From: Bacteroidales bacterium
GTDB taxonomy: Bacteria > Bacteroidota > Bacteroidia > Bacteroidales > F082
Reading direction: 5' to 3'
NCBI GenBank assembly: GCA_016936355.1
Contig: JAFGYB010000057.1
Span: forward strand, 19,361 to 83,360
DNA: 64,000 nucleotides
This document shows positions 50,437 to 58,828 of this stretch, piece after piece. How positions within the stretch are numbered: the first letter of the stretch is position 1; each line of letters starts with the position of its first letter. Below the pieces are notes generated by a model. The model saw only the letters and a program-made list of their open reading frames with translations, was not told the origin of the DNA and did no database searches. The position numbers and the translations under genes are program-made.

Positions 50437-50781
50437 TTAAATTGTGATCATTTTCGCATCCGATCTCAGCAATTCGGTCAAAGGAGTTCCCCAGTATTTC
50501 AGTTCAATATGATCTTTTTCAAAAATACCGGATACCGATAAATTATCGGCACAGGCTTTGCAGGCTGTCAAATGCACTCCGGCAGCGGCAAGTTCTTTAA
50601 GCTTTTGCTGCACTTCGGGGTTTGTTCCAACCAGTTCCGCTGAAGCGCCCCAGATAATAAGGGTGATTTCGCTCCACCACTGTCTTTTCATACCGTTGAG
50701 TGTGTACATGTATACCATTTCATCAAAAGTGGCTTTTTCGCTACTGGTCCACAACACGTATAAATGATCTTTTGTATCCAT
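50437..50781 (-). CDS. DsrE family protein
   Basis: LYVLWTSSEKATFDEMVYMYTLN...LIIWGASAELVGTNPEVQQKLKELAAAGVHLTACKACADNLSV. Confidence 0.75.
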   Translation of the reverse strand: MDTKDHLYVLWTSSEKATFDEMVYMYTLNGMKRQWWSEITLIIWGASAELVGTNPEVQQKLKELAAAGVHLTACKACADNLSVSGIFEKDHIELKYWGTPLTELLRSDAKMITI

Positions 50782-50785
50782 AATT

Positions 50786-51385
50786 TTATTGTTTTACAGC
50801 TATCACCTGGATCACCGCTCCTTTGCCGAAATGCAGTTTTCCTTCGTGCACTTCCCTTACAGTTTCGAGCAGGTGTACAAAGTGAAGCCCTGATAATTCT
50901 TTTTTCAATGCCTCCACCGTCACCAGCATATCTTTTGATTTGGGTCCACCGGTTTGATATTTTAATTGGTCCTGTGTATAGGATTCGGCCAGCAACACGC
51001 CTCCTTTCTTCAGTGCCTGAATTATTTTTTTATGCACTTTGGCCCTCAAATCAAAGGACAAATGGCAGAAAATGGAAACGATGCCGTCCCATTGTTCAAT
51101 ACCCAGATCAAAATCATTCAAATCAGCAACAATAGTCTCCAGCCCGACTCCCTCCTGTTGTGCCAGCTGCCGGGCTTTTTCCATCCCCACGGATGATGAA
51201 TCCATGGCCGTTACTGCATAGCCCTGCTGTTTGGCCAGGAAAACCGCATTCCTGCCTTCTCCTTCAGCCAGAAACAACACCTTTCCATTGGGGAGGTTTG
51301 AAAAGTTCTGTTTTAAAAAATCGTTGGGTTCTGTTCCGTAAACGAATTCTTGCTGATCGTATCGTTGATCCCAAATGTTTTGCAT
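50786..51385 (-). CDS. Class I SAM-dependent methyltransferase
   Basis: WDQRYDQQEFVYGTEPNDFLKQ; GKVLFLAEGEGRNAVFLAKQGYAVTAMDSS-like SAM site. Confidence 0.9.
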   Translation of the reverse strand: MQNIWDQRYDQQEFVYGTEPNDFLKQNFSNLPNGKVLFLAEGEGRNAVFLAKQQGYAVTAMDSSSVGMEKARQLAQQEGVGLETIVADLNDFDLGIEQWDGIVSIFCHLSFDLRAKVHKKIIQALKKGGVLLAESYTQDQLKYQTGGPKSKDMLVTVEALKKELSGLHFVHLLETVREVHEGKLHFGKGAVIQVIAVKQ

Positions 51386-51397
51386 GGTTTTGTTGTT

Positions 51398-52549
51398 CTA
51401 ATCAAAATTAAGATGAATGTTCAGTATTTCCGGTCGGCTCACGGTACGAACCGGAGGTCCCCAGCCACCTACGCCCGAGGAAACATAAATATGAGTATCG
51501 CCTTTTTTCAGGTATCCCCGGCTTAGCTCAAAGATCTGTTTCGTGATGAAGTTAAAGGGCCAGATCTGCCCGTGGTGTGTATGACCCGAAAGCTGGAGAT
51601 CTACCCCCTGTTGCCGGGCTTCTTCCAGATGGTACGGTTGATGATCCAGTAAAATTACCGGCTTATCTCTTGGCACCTCTGCCAAGAGGCTTGCCAGATC
51701 TTTTCTGCCGTTCCCCATTCGGTTCTTGGTTCGGTCTTCTCTTCCGGCCACGTAAAAACTGTGGTCAACCTCAACTACCGTATCATTCAACATCTGTACC
51801 CCGTGTTCTGAAAGAAATTTCTTGGCATTGTTCACTCCCCCGATGTATTCATGGTTTCCGGTAACAGCGTACACCCCGTATTTGGCCTTCAGCGTTTTCA
51901 AAACAGAACCCATATGGCTGTTCACCACCGGCCCAATATCCTCGTCAATGATGTCGCCGGGAATGAGAATAACATCCGGCTGTAAGGCATTGGCAGTTTG
52001 TACGATTCTATTTAAATGCCGTTCTCCCATCACGGTGCCCAGGTGTACATCCGAGAAAGCAACCACATGCAACGACTTCAGTTTCCCTGCCTTTTTATGC
52101 ACCGCCAAATTGATGTTCCTCACCTTGATGAATCGGGTGTTTATAAACCCGCCCAGGACCAGTAAAAAAGTTACTGAACTGATTGCAACGGCCAGGGTTT
52201 GCTTTGTTTTTAAGGGATGATGATGTATGAATGCCGGAAGGAAACCAAACCACCGATCCAGCAAACCGACCAGGTCCACCACCAATAACATGAGTAAAAG
52301 ATAAACCACTATGGCCATCCACACAGCACCAACCCAGATGAGAATGGTTGAAACGGGGCTCATGAATGCCCGCTCCAAAAACCGACCGGCAATAAATGCT
52401 GCTGCCAGGACGATTACTCCCCAGATCCAGACTGTACGCCAGGGACTTTGTGCAGGGATCACCGAAAGTCCTTTGGAGATAATGTAATAATTCACTGCCG
52501 AATACAGTGAAATGACAAGGGAAAAAAAGATGAGGAATCCGTATTTCAT
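51398..52549 (-). CDS. Metallophosphoesterase with N-terminal TM helices
   Basis: FSDVHLGTVMGERHLNRIV, IPGDIIDEDIGP, GNHEYIGG, LSGHTHHGQIWPF. Confidence 0.92.
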   Translation of the reverse strand: MKYGFLIFFSLVISLYSAVNYYIISKGLSVIPAQSPWRTVWIWGVIVLAAAFIAGRFLERAFMSPVSTILIWVGAVWMAIVVYLLLMLLVVDLVGLLDRWFGFLPAFIHHHPLKTKQTLAVAISSVTFLLVLGGFINTRFIKVRNINLAVHKKAGKLKSLHVVAFSDVHLGTVMGERHLNRIVQTANALQPDVILIPGDIIDEDIGPVVNSHMGSVLKTLKAKYGVYAVTGNHEYIGGVNNAKKFLSEHGVQMLNDTVVEVDHSFYVAGREDRTKNRMGNGRKDLASLLAEVPRDKPVILLDHQPYHLEEARQQGVDLQLSGHTHHGQIWPFNFITKQIFELSRGYLKKGDTHIYVSSGVGGWGPPVRTVSRPEILNIHLNFD

Positions 52550-52832
52550 GTTTATTAATCCGTTAAAAAGTACTTTCCTGGGGTTAACAAGTAAATTTTC
52601 TTAGTATACGCTACAAAAATTCCCCCAACTTTAAAGTTTGAACACAAAAATAAGATTCTTTCTGATTACCTAATCCGAGTCTACAGTCGCTGAATACAAT
52701 TGATTCAAATCCAAGAATACGAAACCTCTTTTACATCCAGCGGTAGCAGGGATAAACCTGCAATGTTATTTTTTCATAAAAACTACTATATTTGTGAGTA
52801 CGAGAAAATTGTTAACTAAAAATAAATTTCAA

Positions 52833-53360
52833 ATGAAGAGCTTACAACTTTCAGCATTCTTTGTTTTGCTTTTTCTTGGATTTCAGGTTAGTGCACAGAA
52901 TTATGTCGACCTGAAGCTGGGAGAATCGAAACAAGCCGACAACATTAAGGCTAATTTTAATGGAGCAATAAAAAAGTCAAAAAAAGGAGAGGATTACTAC
53001 CGGGTTACCGTAACGATCACCAACGAGGGGATGGGTTGGCATACTATCTTCGACAAGGCCATGGAAACTTATGTGAAGTCGGACAAATCAGTTATTGTTC
53101 ACGTGAATTTCACAAATGCAACCGGACGAGGGTTGTCGGCTACCACAGGGAAAATTTATGGCAACCCCATTTATGTTGATGTCCCTATCAGGGTCAAAAA
53201 GTGTCCCCCTCCAAAAGACAAAAAAGAAGATCCGTACAACCATTTTTTGAGAAGGTATGTGGTGGGAGTACAGTTTGAAAACGGGGCGTCGTTGGTGCAC
53301 AGTTTCAACATTCGCGTAAATGAAGGTGTCACACCCCAGGTTCGGGTGATGTTGCAATAA
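52833..53360 (+). CDS. Hypothetical secreted protein
   Basis: Trimmed to MKSLQLSAFFVLLFLGFQVSAQ signal peptide; no recognised domain. Confidence 0.55.
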   Translation: MKSLQLSAFFVLLFLGFQVSAQNYVDLKLGESKQADNIKANFNGAIKKSKKGEDYYRVTVTITNEGMGWHTIFDKAMETYVKSDKSVIVHVNFTNATGRGLSATTGKIYGNPIYVDVPIRVKKCPPPKDKKEDPYNHFLRRYVVGVQFENGASLVHSFNIRVNEGVTPQVRVMLQ

Positions 53361-53472
53361 GCCCTTCTTTATAACTTCTTTAAATTACTGGTATCGGTGT
53401 TTTTGGAGGATTAAAAGGTCATCGGGAATTGATATTTTTCCTTACTTTAGTCCTGATTAAACCCGCTAACCT

Positions 53473-55251
53473 ATGAAATTACACTTATCTCTACCCGCAT
53501 TATTTCTTTTGCTGGTTTCTTTTTCAGCTTGTAACAATCAACAAGCTGATTCTTCCATTACAATCCAGGAGCTCAAGAAGCATGAATATTTCCTGGCATC
53601 TGACTCACTCAAAGGTCGCTATCCCGGTACACCGGAAATGGATGTGGCGGCAAACTACATCCGGAAGTCCTTTCAACAGGCCGGCCTCATCCTGATGGGA
53701 AAGGACGGGTATGAACCGTTCCAGGTGGTCACCGATATTCACGAAGGAAAAAACAATGCCTTTTCCCTCGACGGGAAAGAGCTGATCCTGAATAAGGATT
53801 ATACGCCCCTTTCATTTTCAGCATCCAAATCGCTGGATGCCCCTGTGGTGTTTGCCGGATACGGTTTCGACATCAGTGAAGATTCGCTGCAATGGAACGA
53901 CTACAAAGGACTGGACGTAAAAGGGAAATGGGTATTGGTATTGCGGGGCGACCCCGACCCGGATAACCTGAACAGTCCGTTTGCCCGGTACAGCCGCGAC
54001 CGCGACAAGGCCATGGCTGCCATGGACCACGGGGCTGCCGGACTGCTGCTGGTTTCGGGAAAAGAATTCGACAAGAAAGACAAGCTGGAAGGCCTGCGGA
54101 AAATAGAATTTTCAGCCGGAATCCCCGTGTTTCAGATTACCCGGAAAGTTGCCGACGGGATGTTCTCAACAGGATCCGTTGCAACACTCGAAACAAAAAT
54201 AAAACGCACAAACAAACCTGTCGGAATGGATTTACAGGCCACAGTGAATGCCACGGCATCCATTGTCACCGACAAAAAAACCACAAGAAATGTCCTGGCC
54301 ATTTTAAAAGGAAATGATCCCACACTGCAGGACGAATACATTGTTATTGGAGCCCATTACGATCATCTGGGCATGGGCGGTCCCAATACGGGTAGCCGGC
54401 GTCCCGATACCCTGGCTGTACACTACGGTGCCGATGACAATGCTTCCGGAACATCGTTGCTCCTGGAACTGGCCGGCAAACTGGCTACCGAACAAAAGCA
54501 CCTGAAACGTAGTATTGTGTTTGTGGCTTTCAGTGCAGAAGAAATGGGACTGCTGGGCAGCAAACATTTTGTGAAAGACAGTTTGATCGATTTGCAAAAA
54601 GTAGACGCCATGATCAACCTGGATATGATCGGACGAATGAACAAGGACCGGAAACTGGAAATCGGCGGCACCGGAACCACGCCTATTGCCGATTCGCTGC
54701 TCAAAGCGCTGCCGCTGGCCGACAGCCTGAAGCTCGTGCTGTCACCGGAAGGCTATGGTCCCTCCGATCACGCTTCTTTTTACGCACATGATATTCCTGT
54801 TTTTTTCTTCTCAACAGGAACTCATCTGGACTACCACACTCCGGCGGATACGCCAGATAAGATCAATTATAAGGGCTTGAAACTGATTGGTGACTACGTA
54901 AACGAACTGGTCCTGGCCATAGCCAACAGGCCGGAAGCACTGCAGTTTACCAAGGCCGGCCCAAAAGAAGGATCGGGTTTCAAACGCAGAGGATTTAAAG
55001 TCACTTTGGGCATCATGCCTGATTATGCAGGTCAATACAAAAACGGTCTGCGTGTCGATTTGGTGATTCCCGGTAGACCGGCTGCGGCAGCGGGCATGAA
55101 AAACGGGGATATCATCATCGGAATGAACGGAAAACCGGTGAAGAATATTTACGACTATATGTACCGATTGGTGAAATTACACACCGGCGACCGGGTAAAT
55201 GTGGAAGTGCTTCGCGGTGACGAAAAAAAGATTCTCATTGTACAACTCTAA
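53473..55251 (+). CDS. M28 family metallopeptidase with PA and PDZ domains
   Basis: Lipobox FSACNNQ; IVIGAHYDHLGMGG, HYGADDNASGTSLLLELA, FVAFSAEEMGLLGSKHF; C-terminal PDZ GRPAAAAGMKNGDIIIGMNGKPV. Confidence 0.92.
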   Translation: MKLHLSLPALFLLLVSFSACNNQQADSSITIQELKKHEYFLASDSLKGRYPGTPEMDVAANYIRKSFQQAGLILMGKDGYEPFQVVTDIHEGKNNAFSLDGKELILNKDYTPLSFSASKSLDAPVVFAGYGFDISEDSLQWNDYKGLDVKGKWVLVLRGDPDPDNLNSPFARYSRDRDKAMAAMDHGAAGLLLVSGKEFDKKDKLEGLRKIEFSAGIPVFQITRKVADGMFSTGSVATLETKIKRTNKPVGMDLQATVNATASIVTDKKTTRNVLAILKGNDPTLQDEYIVIGAHYDHLGMGGPNTGSRRPDTLAVHYGADDNASGTSLLLELAGKLATEQKHLKRSIVFVAFSAEEMGLLGSKHFVKDSLIDLQKVDAMINLDMIGRMNKDRKLEIGGTGTTPIADSLLKALPLADSLKLVLSPEGYGPSDHASFYAHDIPVFFFSTGTHLDYHTPADTPDKINYKGLKLIGDYVNELVLAIANRPEALQFTKAGPKEGSGFKRRGFKVTLGIMPDYAGQYKNGLRVDLVIPGRPAAAAGMKNGDIIIGMNGKPVKNIYDYMYRLVKLHTGDRVNVEVLRGDEKKILIVQL

Positions 55252-55264
55252 AAAACCAACCATT

Positions 55265-56137
55265 ATGAAAAACTGGATCATCTGGATTCTGGCCATTTTT
55301 TTGACTTTAGGTGCTGCCTATTATCAGAGGAAAACCGGACCTACCTATCCTATGCATGTAAAAACAGAACTTTCGGGTCAAAAGATATCATTTACTTTAC
55401 CGCGATCGCACACAAATGAAACAGATTGTCCGGTAGATGTAACCATTCTCAATCCAACCATTTCAGGAAAAATTGTATACCGTATTTTTCCTGTTGCGAA
55501 AAAATGGGATACCGTTCCGATGCAACGAGAAGGCAATTTACTCACGGCTTCGCTCCCAGCTCAACCTGCTGCGGGTAAACTGGCTTATCGAATTATCTTG
55601 TCCGAAAACAATCAGAATATTTCCTTACCGGTGAAAGAACCGGTGGTAATCCGGTTCAAGGGAAGCGTTCCTGCTTTTATCCTGATCCCTCATATTATTT
55701 TTATGTTTTTTGCCATGTTGCTTTCCATGGTTGCGGGACTCATGGCTTTGTGGAAAAAGCCGCATTTCAGAATTTATGCAAGTATTACGCTGCTCTTGCT
55801 CATCATTGGAGGTGGTATTTTAGGCCCCATCGTACAAAAATATGCGTTTGGCGACCTTTGGACCGGCATACCCTTTGGATGGGATCTCACCGACAACAAA
55901 ACATTGATCGCTCTGATCTTTTGGATAGCCGCCGTTTTGTTCAATATGAAAAAGAAAAGGTATGCCTGGGTAGTGATTGCTGCTGTCGTTCTGCTGCTGG
56001 TTTATTCTATTCCGCACAGTATGTTTGGATCAGAATATAACTATGAAACTGGAAAAGTGGTTCAGGGCCTAATTGTGCCTTTTTTCTGGATGGGGATAAG
56101 AAGAGACAGGAAAATGAACTCTGGCAAACAATATTAA
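55265..56137 (+). CDS. Hypothetical membrane protein
   Basis: Trimmed to MKNWIIWILAIFLTLGAAYYQ; extracytoplasmic domain plus about four C-terminal TM helices. Confidence 0.6.
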   Translation: MKNWIIWILAIFLTLGAAYYQRKTGPTYPMHVKTELSGQKISFTLPRSHTNETDCPVDVTILNPTISGKIVYRIFPVAKKWDTVPMQREGNLLTASLPAQPAAGKLAYRIILSENNQNISLPVKEPVVIRFKGSVPAFILIPHIIFMFFAMLLSMVAGLMALWKKPHFRIYASITLLLLIIGGGILGPIVQKYAFGDLWTGIPFGWDLTDNKTLIALIFWIAAVLFNMKKKRYAWVVIAAVVLLLVYSIPHSMFGSEYNYETGKVVQGLIVPFFWMGIRRDRKMNSGKQY

Positions 56138-56691
56138 AATTTGTATTTTGGTAAAGGTTCGTCCACCAACAGCTTTACCATTAAATCAAATTTTCGCGAA
56201 TATTCTTCTGTAATCTTATTGGAATCATTATCCGTAACTAGCCTGCGTACGGCAGGAATACAATAGGGAAGTGTCCAGGCACGAAGTGCTTTGGCTACAG
56301 ATTCCATAGCATTAATTCCCTGCATGGCTTGCCCCCCATCAGCCCAACAAACCAATCCTACCACTTTGTTGGTTAAATAAGGTTCGGATTCTTTGGCACT
56401 GAGTTCCATCCAGTCAAGGGCATTTTTCATGGCCCCTGTCATACTTCCATGATAAAGGGGTGTGAACCATATATGAACATCCGCTTCGCGGAAAATCTTA
56501 TTCATTTCCACTGCAGCATGCGGAACATTTTTGCTTTCCACATCCAAAATCGGGATGTCGCTATCAGCCATATTGAAAACAGTAACCCGAACATTTTTCT
56601 GTTCTAGGATGCTCTTGAAATAGGTTATAATACGGTGTGATATGCTGGATGCATTTCTTTCGAAAGAGCCGTTAAATAGAAGTATATTCAT
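56134..56691 (-). CDS. NADPH-dependent FMN reductase / flavodoxin-like oxidoreductase
   Basis: Trimmed to MNILLFNGSFERNASSISHRI; VWFTPLYHGSMTGAMKNALDW. Confidence 0.85.
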   Translation of the reverse strand: MNILLFNGSFERNASSISHRIITYFKSILEQKNVRVTVFNMADSDIPILDVESKNVPHAAVEMNKIFREADVHIWFTPLYHGSMTGAMKNALDWMELSAKESEPYLTNKVVGLVCWADGGQAMQGINAMESVAKALRAWTLPYCIPAVRRLVTDNDSNKITEEYSRKFDLMVKLLVDEPLPKYKF

Positions 56692-56831
56692 CGTAAAGTC
56701 TGGTTTTCCACTTTTAAATAGTAAGAGGCACACATCCATGCATTCCATAGGCCCGGAATTTTTTGGGAAATAGCAGTCAAAAGGATGGAAGGCATAGTTG
56801 ATTCCCGCAGGACCGAGAATCATAGATACAA

Positions 56832-56875
56832 AGAACCGGCTTCGCCCGGAAATCGGGAAATTCGAAACCGGTTCT
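56832..56875 (-). terminator. Putative terminator downstream of superoxide dismutase
   Basis: AGAACCGG ... CCGGTTCT stem with nested CCCG/CGGG, followed by TTTG on minus strand. Confidence 0.5.
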
Positions 56876-56886
56876 CTTTGATTATT

Positions 56887-57501
56887 TTATTTTAACGCAG
56901 CAGCGTAATTTTTTTCGACGGCTTTCCAGTCTAATACATTCCAGAAAGCATTGATGTAATCAGGCCTTCTGTTCTGATATTTCAGGTAGTAAGCATGTTC
57001 CCAAACATCCAGACCTAAAATAGGGGTTCCTTTACCTGTGGGGTTCAGATCCATCACGGGGTTGTCCTGATTGGGAGTAGAGCACACTTCAATACCTCCG
57101 TTGGCATCTACATAAAGCCAAGCCCAGCCTGACCCGAAACGGGTAGCAGCCGCTTTATTGAATTCGGCACGGAACGCTTCCAGATCACCCCATTTGGCAT
57201 CAATGGCAGCTTTCAAAGCGCCTGAAGGAGCCTGTTCAGGAGTTGCTGATAACAGTTCCCAGAAAAGTCCGTGGTTAAAGTGACCTCCGGCATTGTTGCG
57301 TACGGCAGCACTGTACTGACTTACATTCTGCAGCAAATCCAATAACGATTTATCGGCTGCTTCGGTGTCTTTAACGGCATTGTTCAGGTTGTTTACATAA
57401 CCCTGATGGTGTTTGGTGTAGTGAATTTCCATGGTACGGGCATCGATGTATTCATCAAATGCATTGTAATCGTACGGTAGAGGATTGATTTGAAATGACA
57501 T
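56887..57501 (-). CDS. sod: Fe/Mn superoxide dismutase
   Basis: LPYDYNAFDEYIDARTMEIHYTKHHQGYVNNLN; HFNHGLFWELL; GSGWAWLY; LGLDVWEHAYYLKYQNRRPDYINAFWNVLDW. Confidence 0.96.
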   Translation of the reverse strand: MSFQINPLPYDYNAFDEYIDARTMEIHYTKHHQGYVNNLNNAVKDTEAADKSLLDLLQNVSQYSAAVRNNAGGHFNHGLFWELLSATPEQAPSGALKAAIDAKWGDLEAFRAEFNKAAATRFGSGWAWLYVDANGGIEVCSTPNQDNPVMDLNPTGKGTPILGLDVWEHAYYLKYQNRRPDYINAFWNVLDWKAVEKNYAAALK

Positions 57502-57563
57502 AGTTGTATTTTATTTATGGTTAAACATTCAATTTAATCACTTTTTAAATGATTTTTTAGTAT

Positions 57564-58268
57564 TTGACTACAAAATTACTACTTTTGTACAATAAAACAA
57601 GTTTTTACTTGGAAAAATATTTAAATAAATATAAAATCATATTAAACAGCACGCCGGAGCGGATCCTTGTTTACCTGAAAATGCACGGTCCGCAAACGGC
57701 AGCTCTGTTGGCTAAGGAGTTTAAAATAACAACCGAAGGAGCCCGTTTGCATTTGAAAAAACTCATCGATTCTGACTTGGTTAGTTCGGAGAAACAGTCC
57801 AACGGAGTGGGTCGGCCCATGGTGTATTACAGCATATCAGAAAAAGGTACGGACCTGTTCCCCAACACACACGGTGACCTTACGGTACAACTGATTAATT
57901 CAGTCAAAACCATTTTGGGTCAGAAAGCACTGGACAAATTAATAGATGCAAGGGAACAAGCGGCCATGGAGCGCTATGAAAAAGCATTGAAAGGGGTGAA
58001 CTTCATCGAGGAAAAACTGGAAATACTGGCTCGTATCCGTTCAGAAGAAGGTTATATGGCTGAATGGAAAAAAGAGGATGGTGATTATTTATTGATCGAA
58101 AATCATTGTCCGATTTGTGCTGCGGCCAAACAATGTCAGGGATTTTGTAAGGCAGAATTGCACACTTTTCAAAAAGCATTGGGAAACAATGTGCGTGTTG
58201 AGCGGTTGGATCACATTGTACAAGGAGCCCGAAGGTGTTGTTACAAGATCAAGAATATGAAGTCCTAA
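57564..58268 (+). CDS. SufR/ArsR-like winged-helix regulator with C-terminal cysteine cluster
   Basis: HTH: GPQTAALLAKEFKITTEGARLHLKKLIDSDLVSSEKQSNGVGRPMVYYSISEKG; Cys motif NHCPICAAAKQCQGFCKAEL...ARRCCY; exact start uncertain. Confidence 0.82.
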   Translation: MTTKLLLLYNKTSFYLEKYLNKYKIILNSTPERILVYLKMHGPQTAALLAKEFKITTEGARLHLKKLIDSDLVSSEKQSNGVGRPMVYYSISEKGTDLFPNTHGDLTVQLINSVKTILGQKALDKLIDAREQAAMERYEKALKGVNFIEEKLEILARIRSEEGYMAEWKKEDGDYLLIENHCPICAAAKQCQGFCKAELHTFQKALGNNVRVERLDHIVQGARRCCYKIKNMKS

Positions 58269-58347
58269 CGAGCATCTATACTGACAATACAAACAAAAAA
58301 AGGGGACACGAAAATTATGCCCCCCTTCAATTAGGTAAAAGAAGTAC

Positions 58348-58824
58348 TTATTGTTTCAGCTTAAAATAAATTTTATAGCGTTCAGACCTGTTGTCCTGTT
58401 TGCTTCCCACCAGGTAAAAATTAACCACCTCCAGATTCTTATACACATTCTTCCACATAATATAAGCTGATGAATCCATCTGGGTGTGCTTTTTATAAGG
58501 AAGACCAAACTTGCTAATCGTCGAATCTGCAAAAGGAAAGTCTGGTTTATGAACAATGACTTCAATCAATTTATTATGGGCAAAACGGAATTCCGCTGAG
58601 TCCAGTTGATCATACATCTGAATATAACGGGGCTTCCCGATAATCAACCTGAAAAAGGAAGTATCGGGTTTTTCTCCCATTTTTTTGATGACTGTTTCCG
58701 GGCTATCCGCATGATTCAGGATAGATGCATTAAACAATACGGCCCCGTTTTGACGGGTTTGACAAGCTGACAAAAAGATTAGGATAAGGATCGATCCGAT
58801 GAGGAAAGTAGCTTTTGAGCTCAT
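58348..58824 (-). CDS. Hypothetical lipoprotein
   Basis: Trimmed to MSSKATFLIGSILILIFLSACQTRQNG (lipobox). Confidence 0.6.
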   Translation of the reverse strand: MSSKATFLIGSILILIFLSACQTRQNGAVLFNASILNHADSPETVIKKMGEKPDTSFFRLIIGKPRYIQMYDQLDSAEFRFAHNKLIEVIVHKPDFPFADSTISKFGLPYKKHTQMDSSAYIMWKNVYKNLEVVNFYLVGSKQDNRSERYKIYFKLKQ

Positions 58825-58828
58825 GCTG

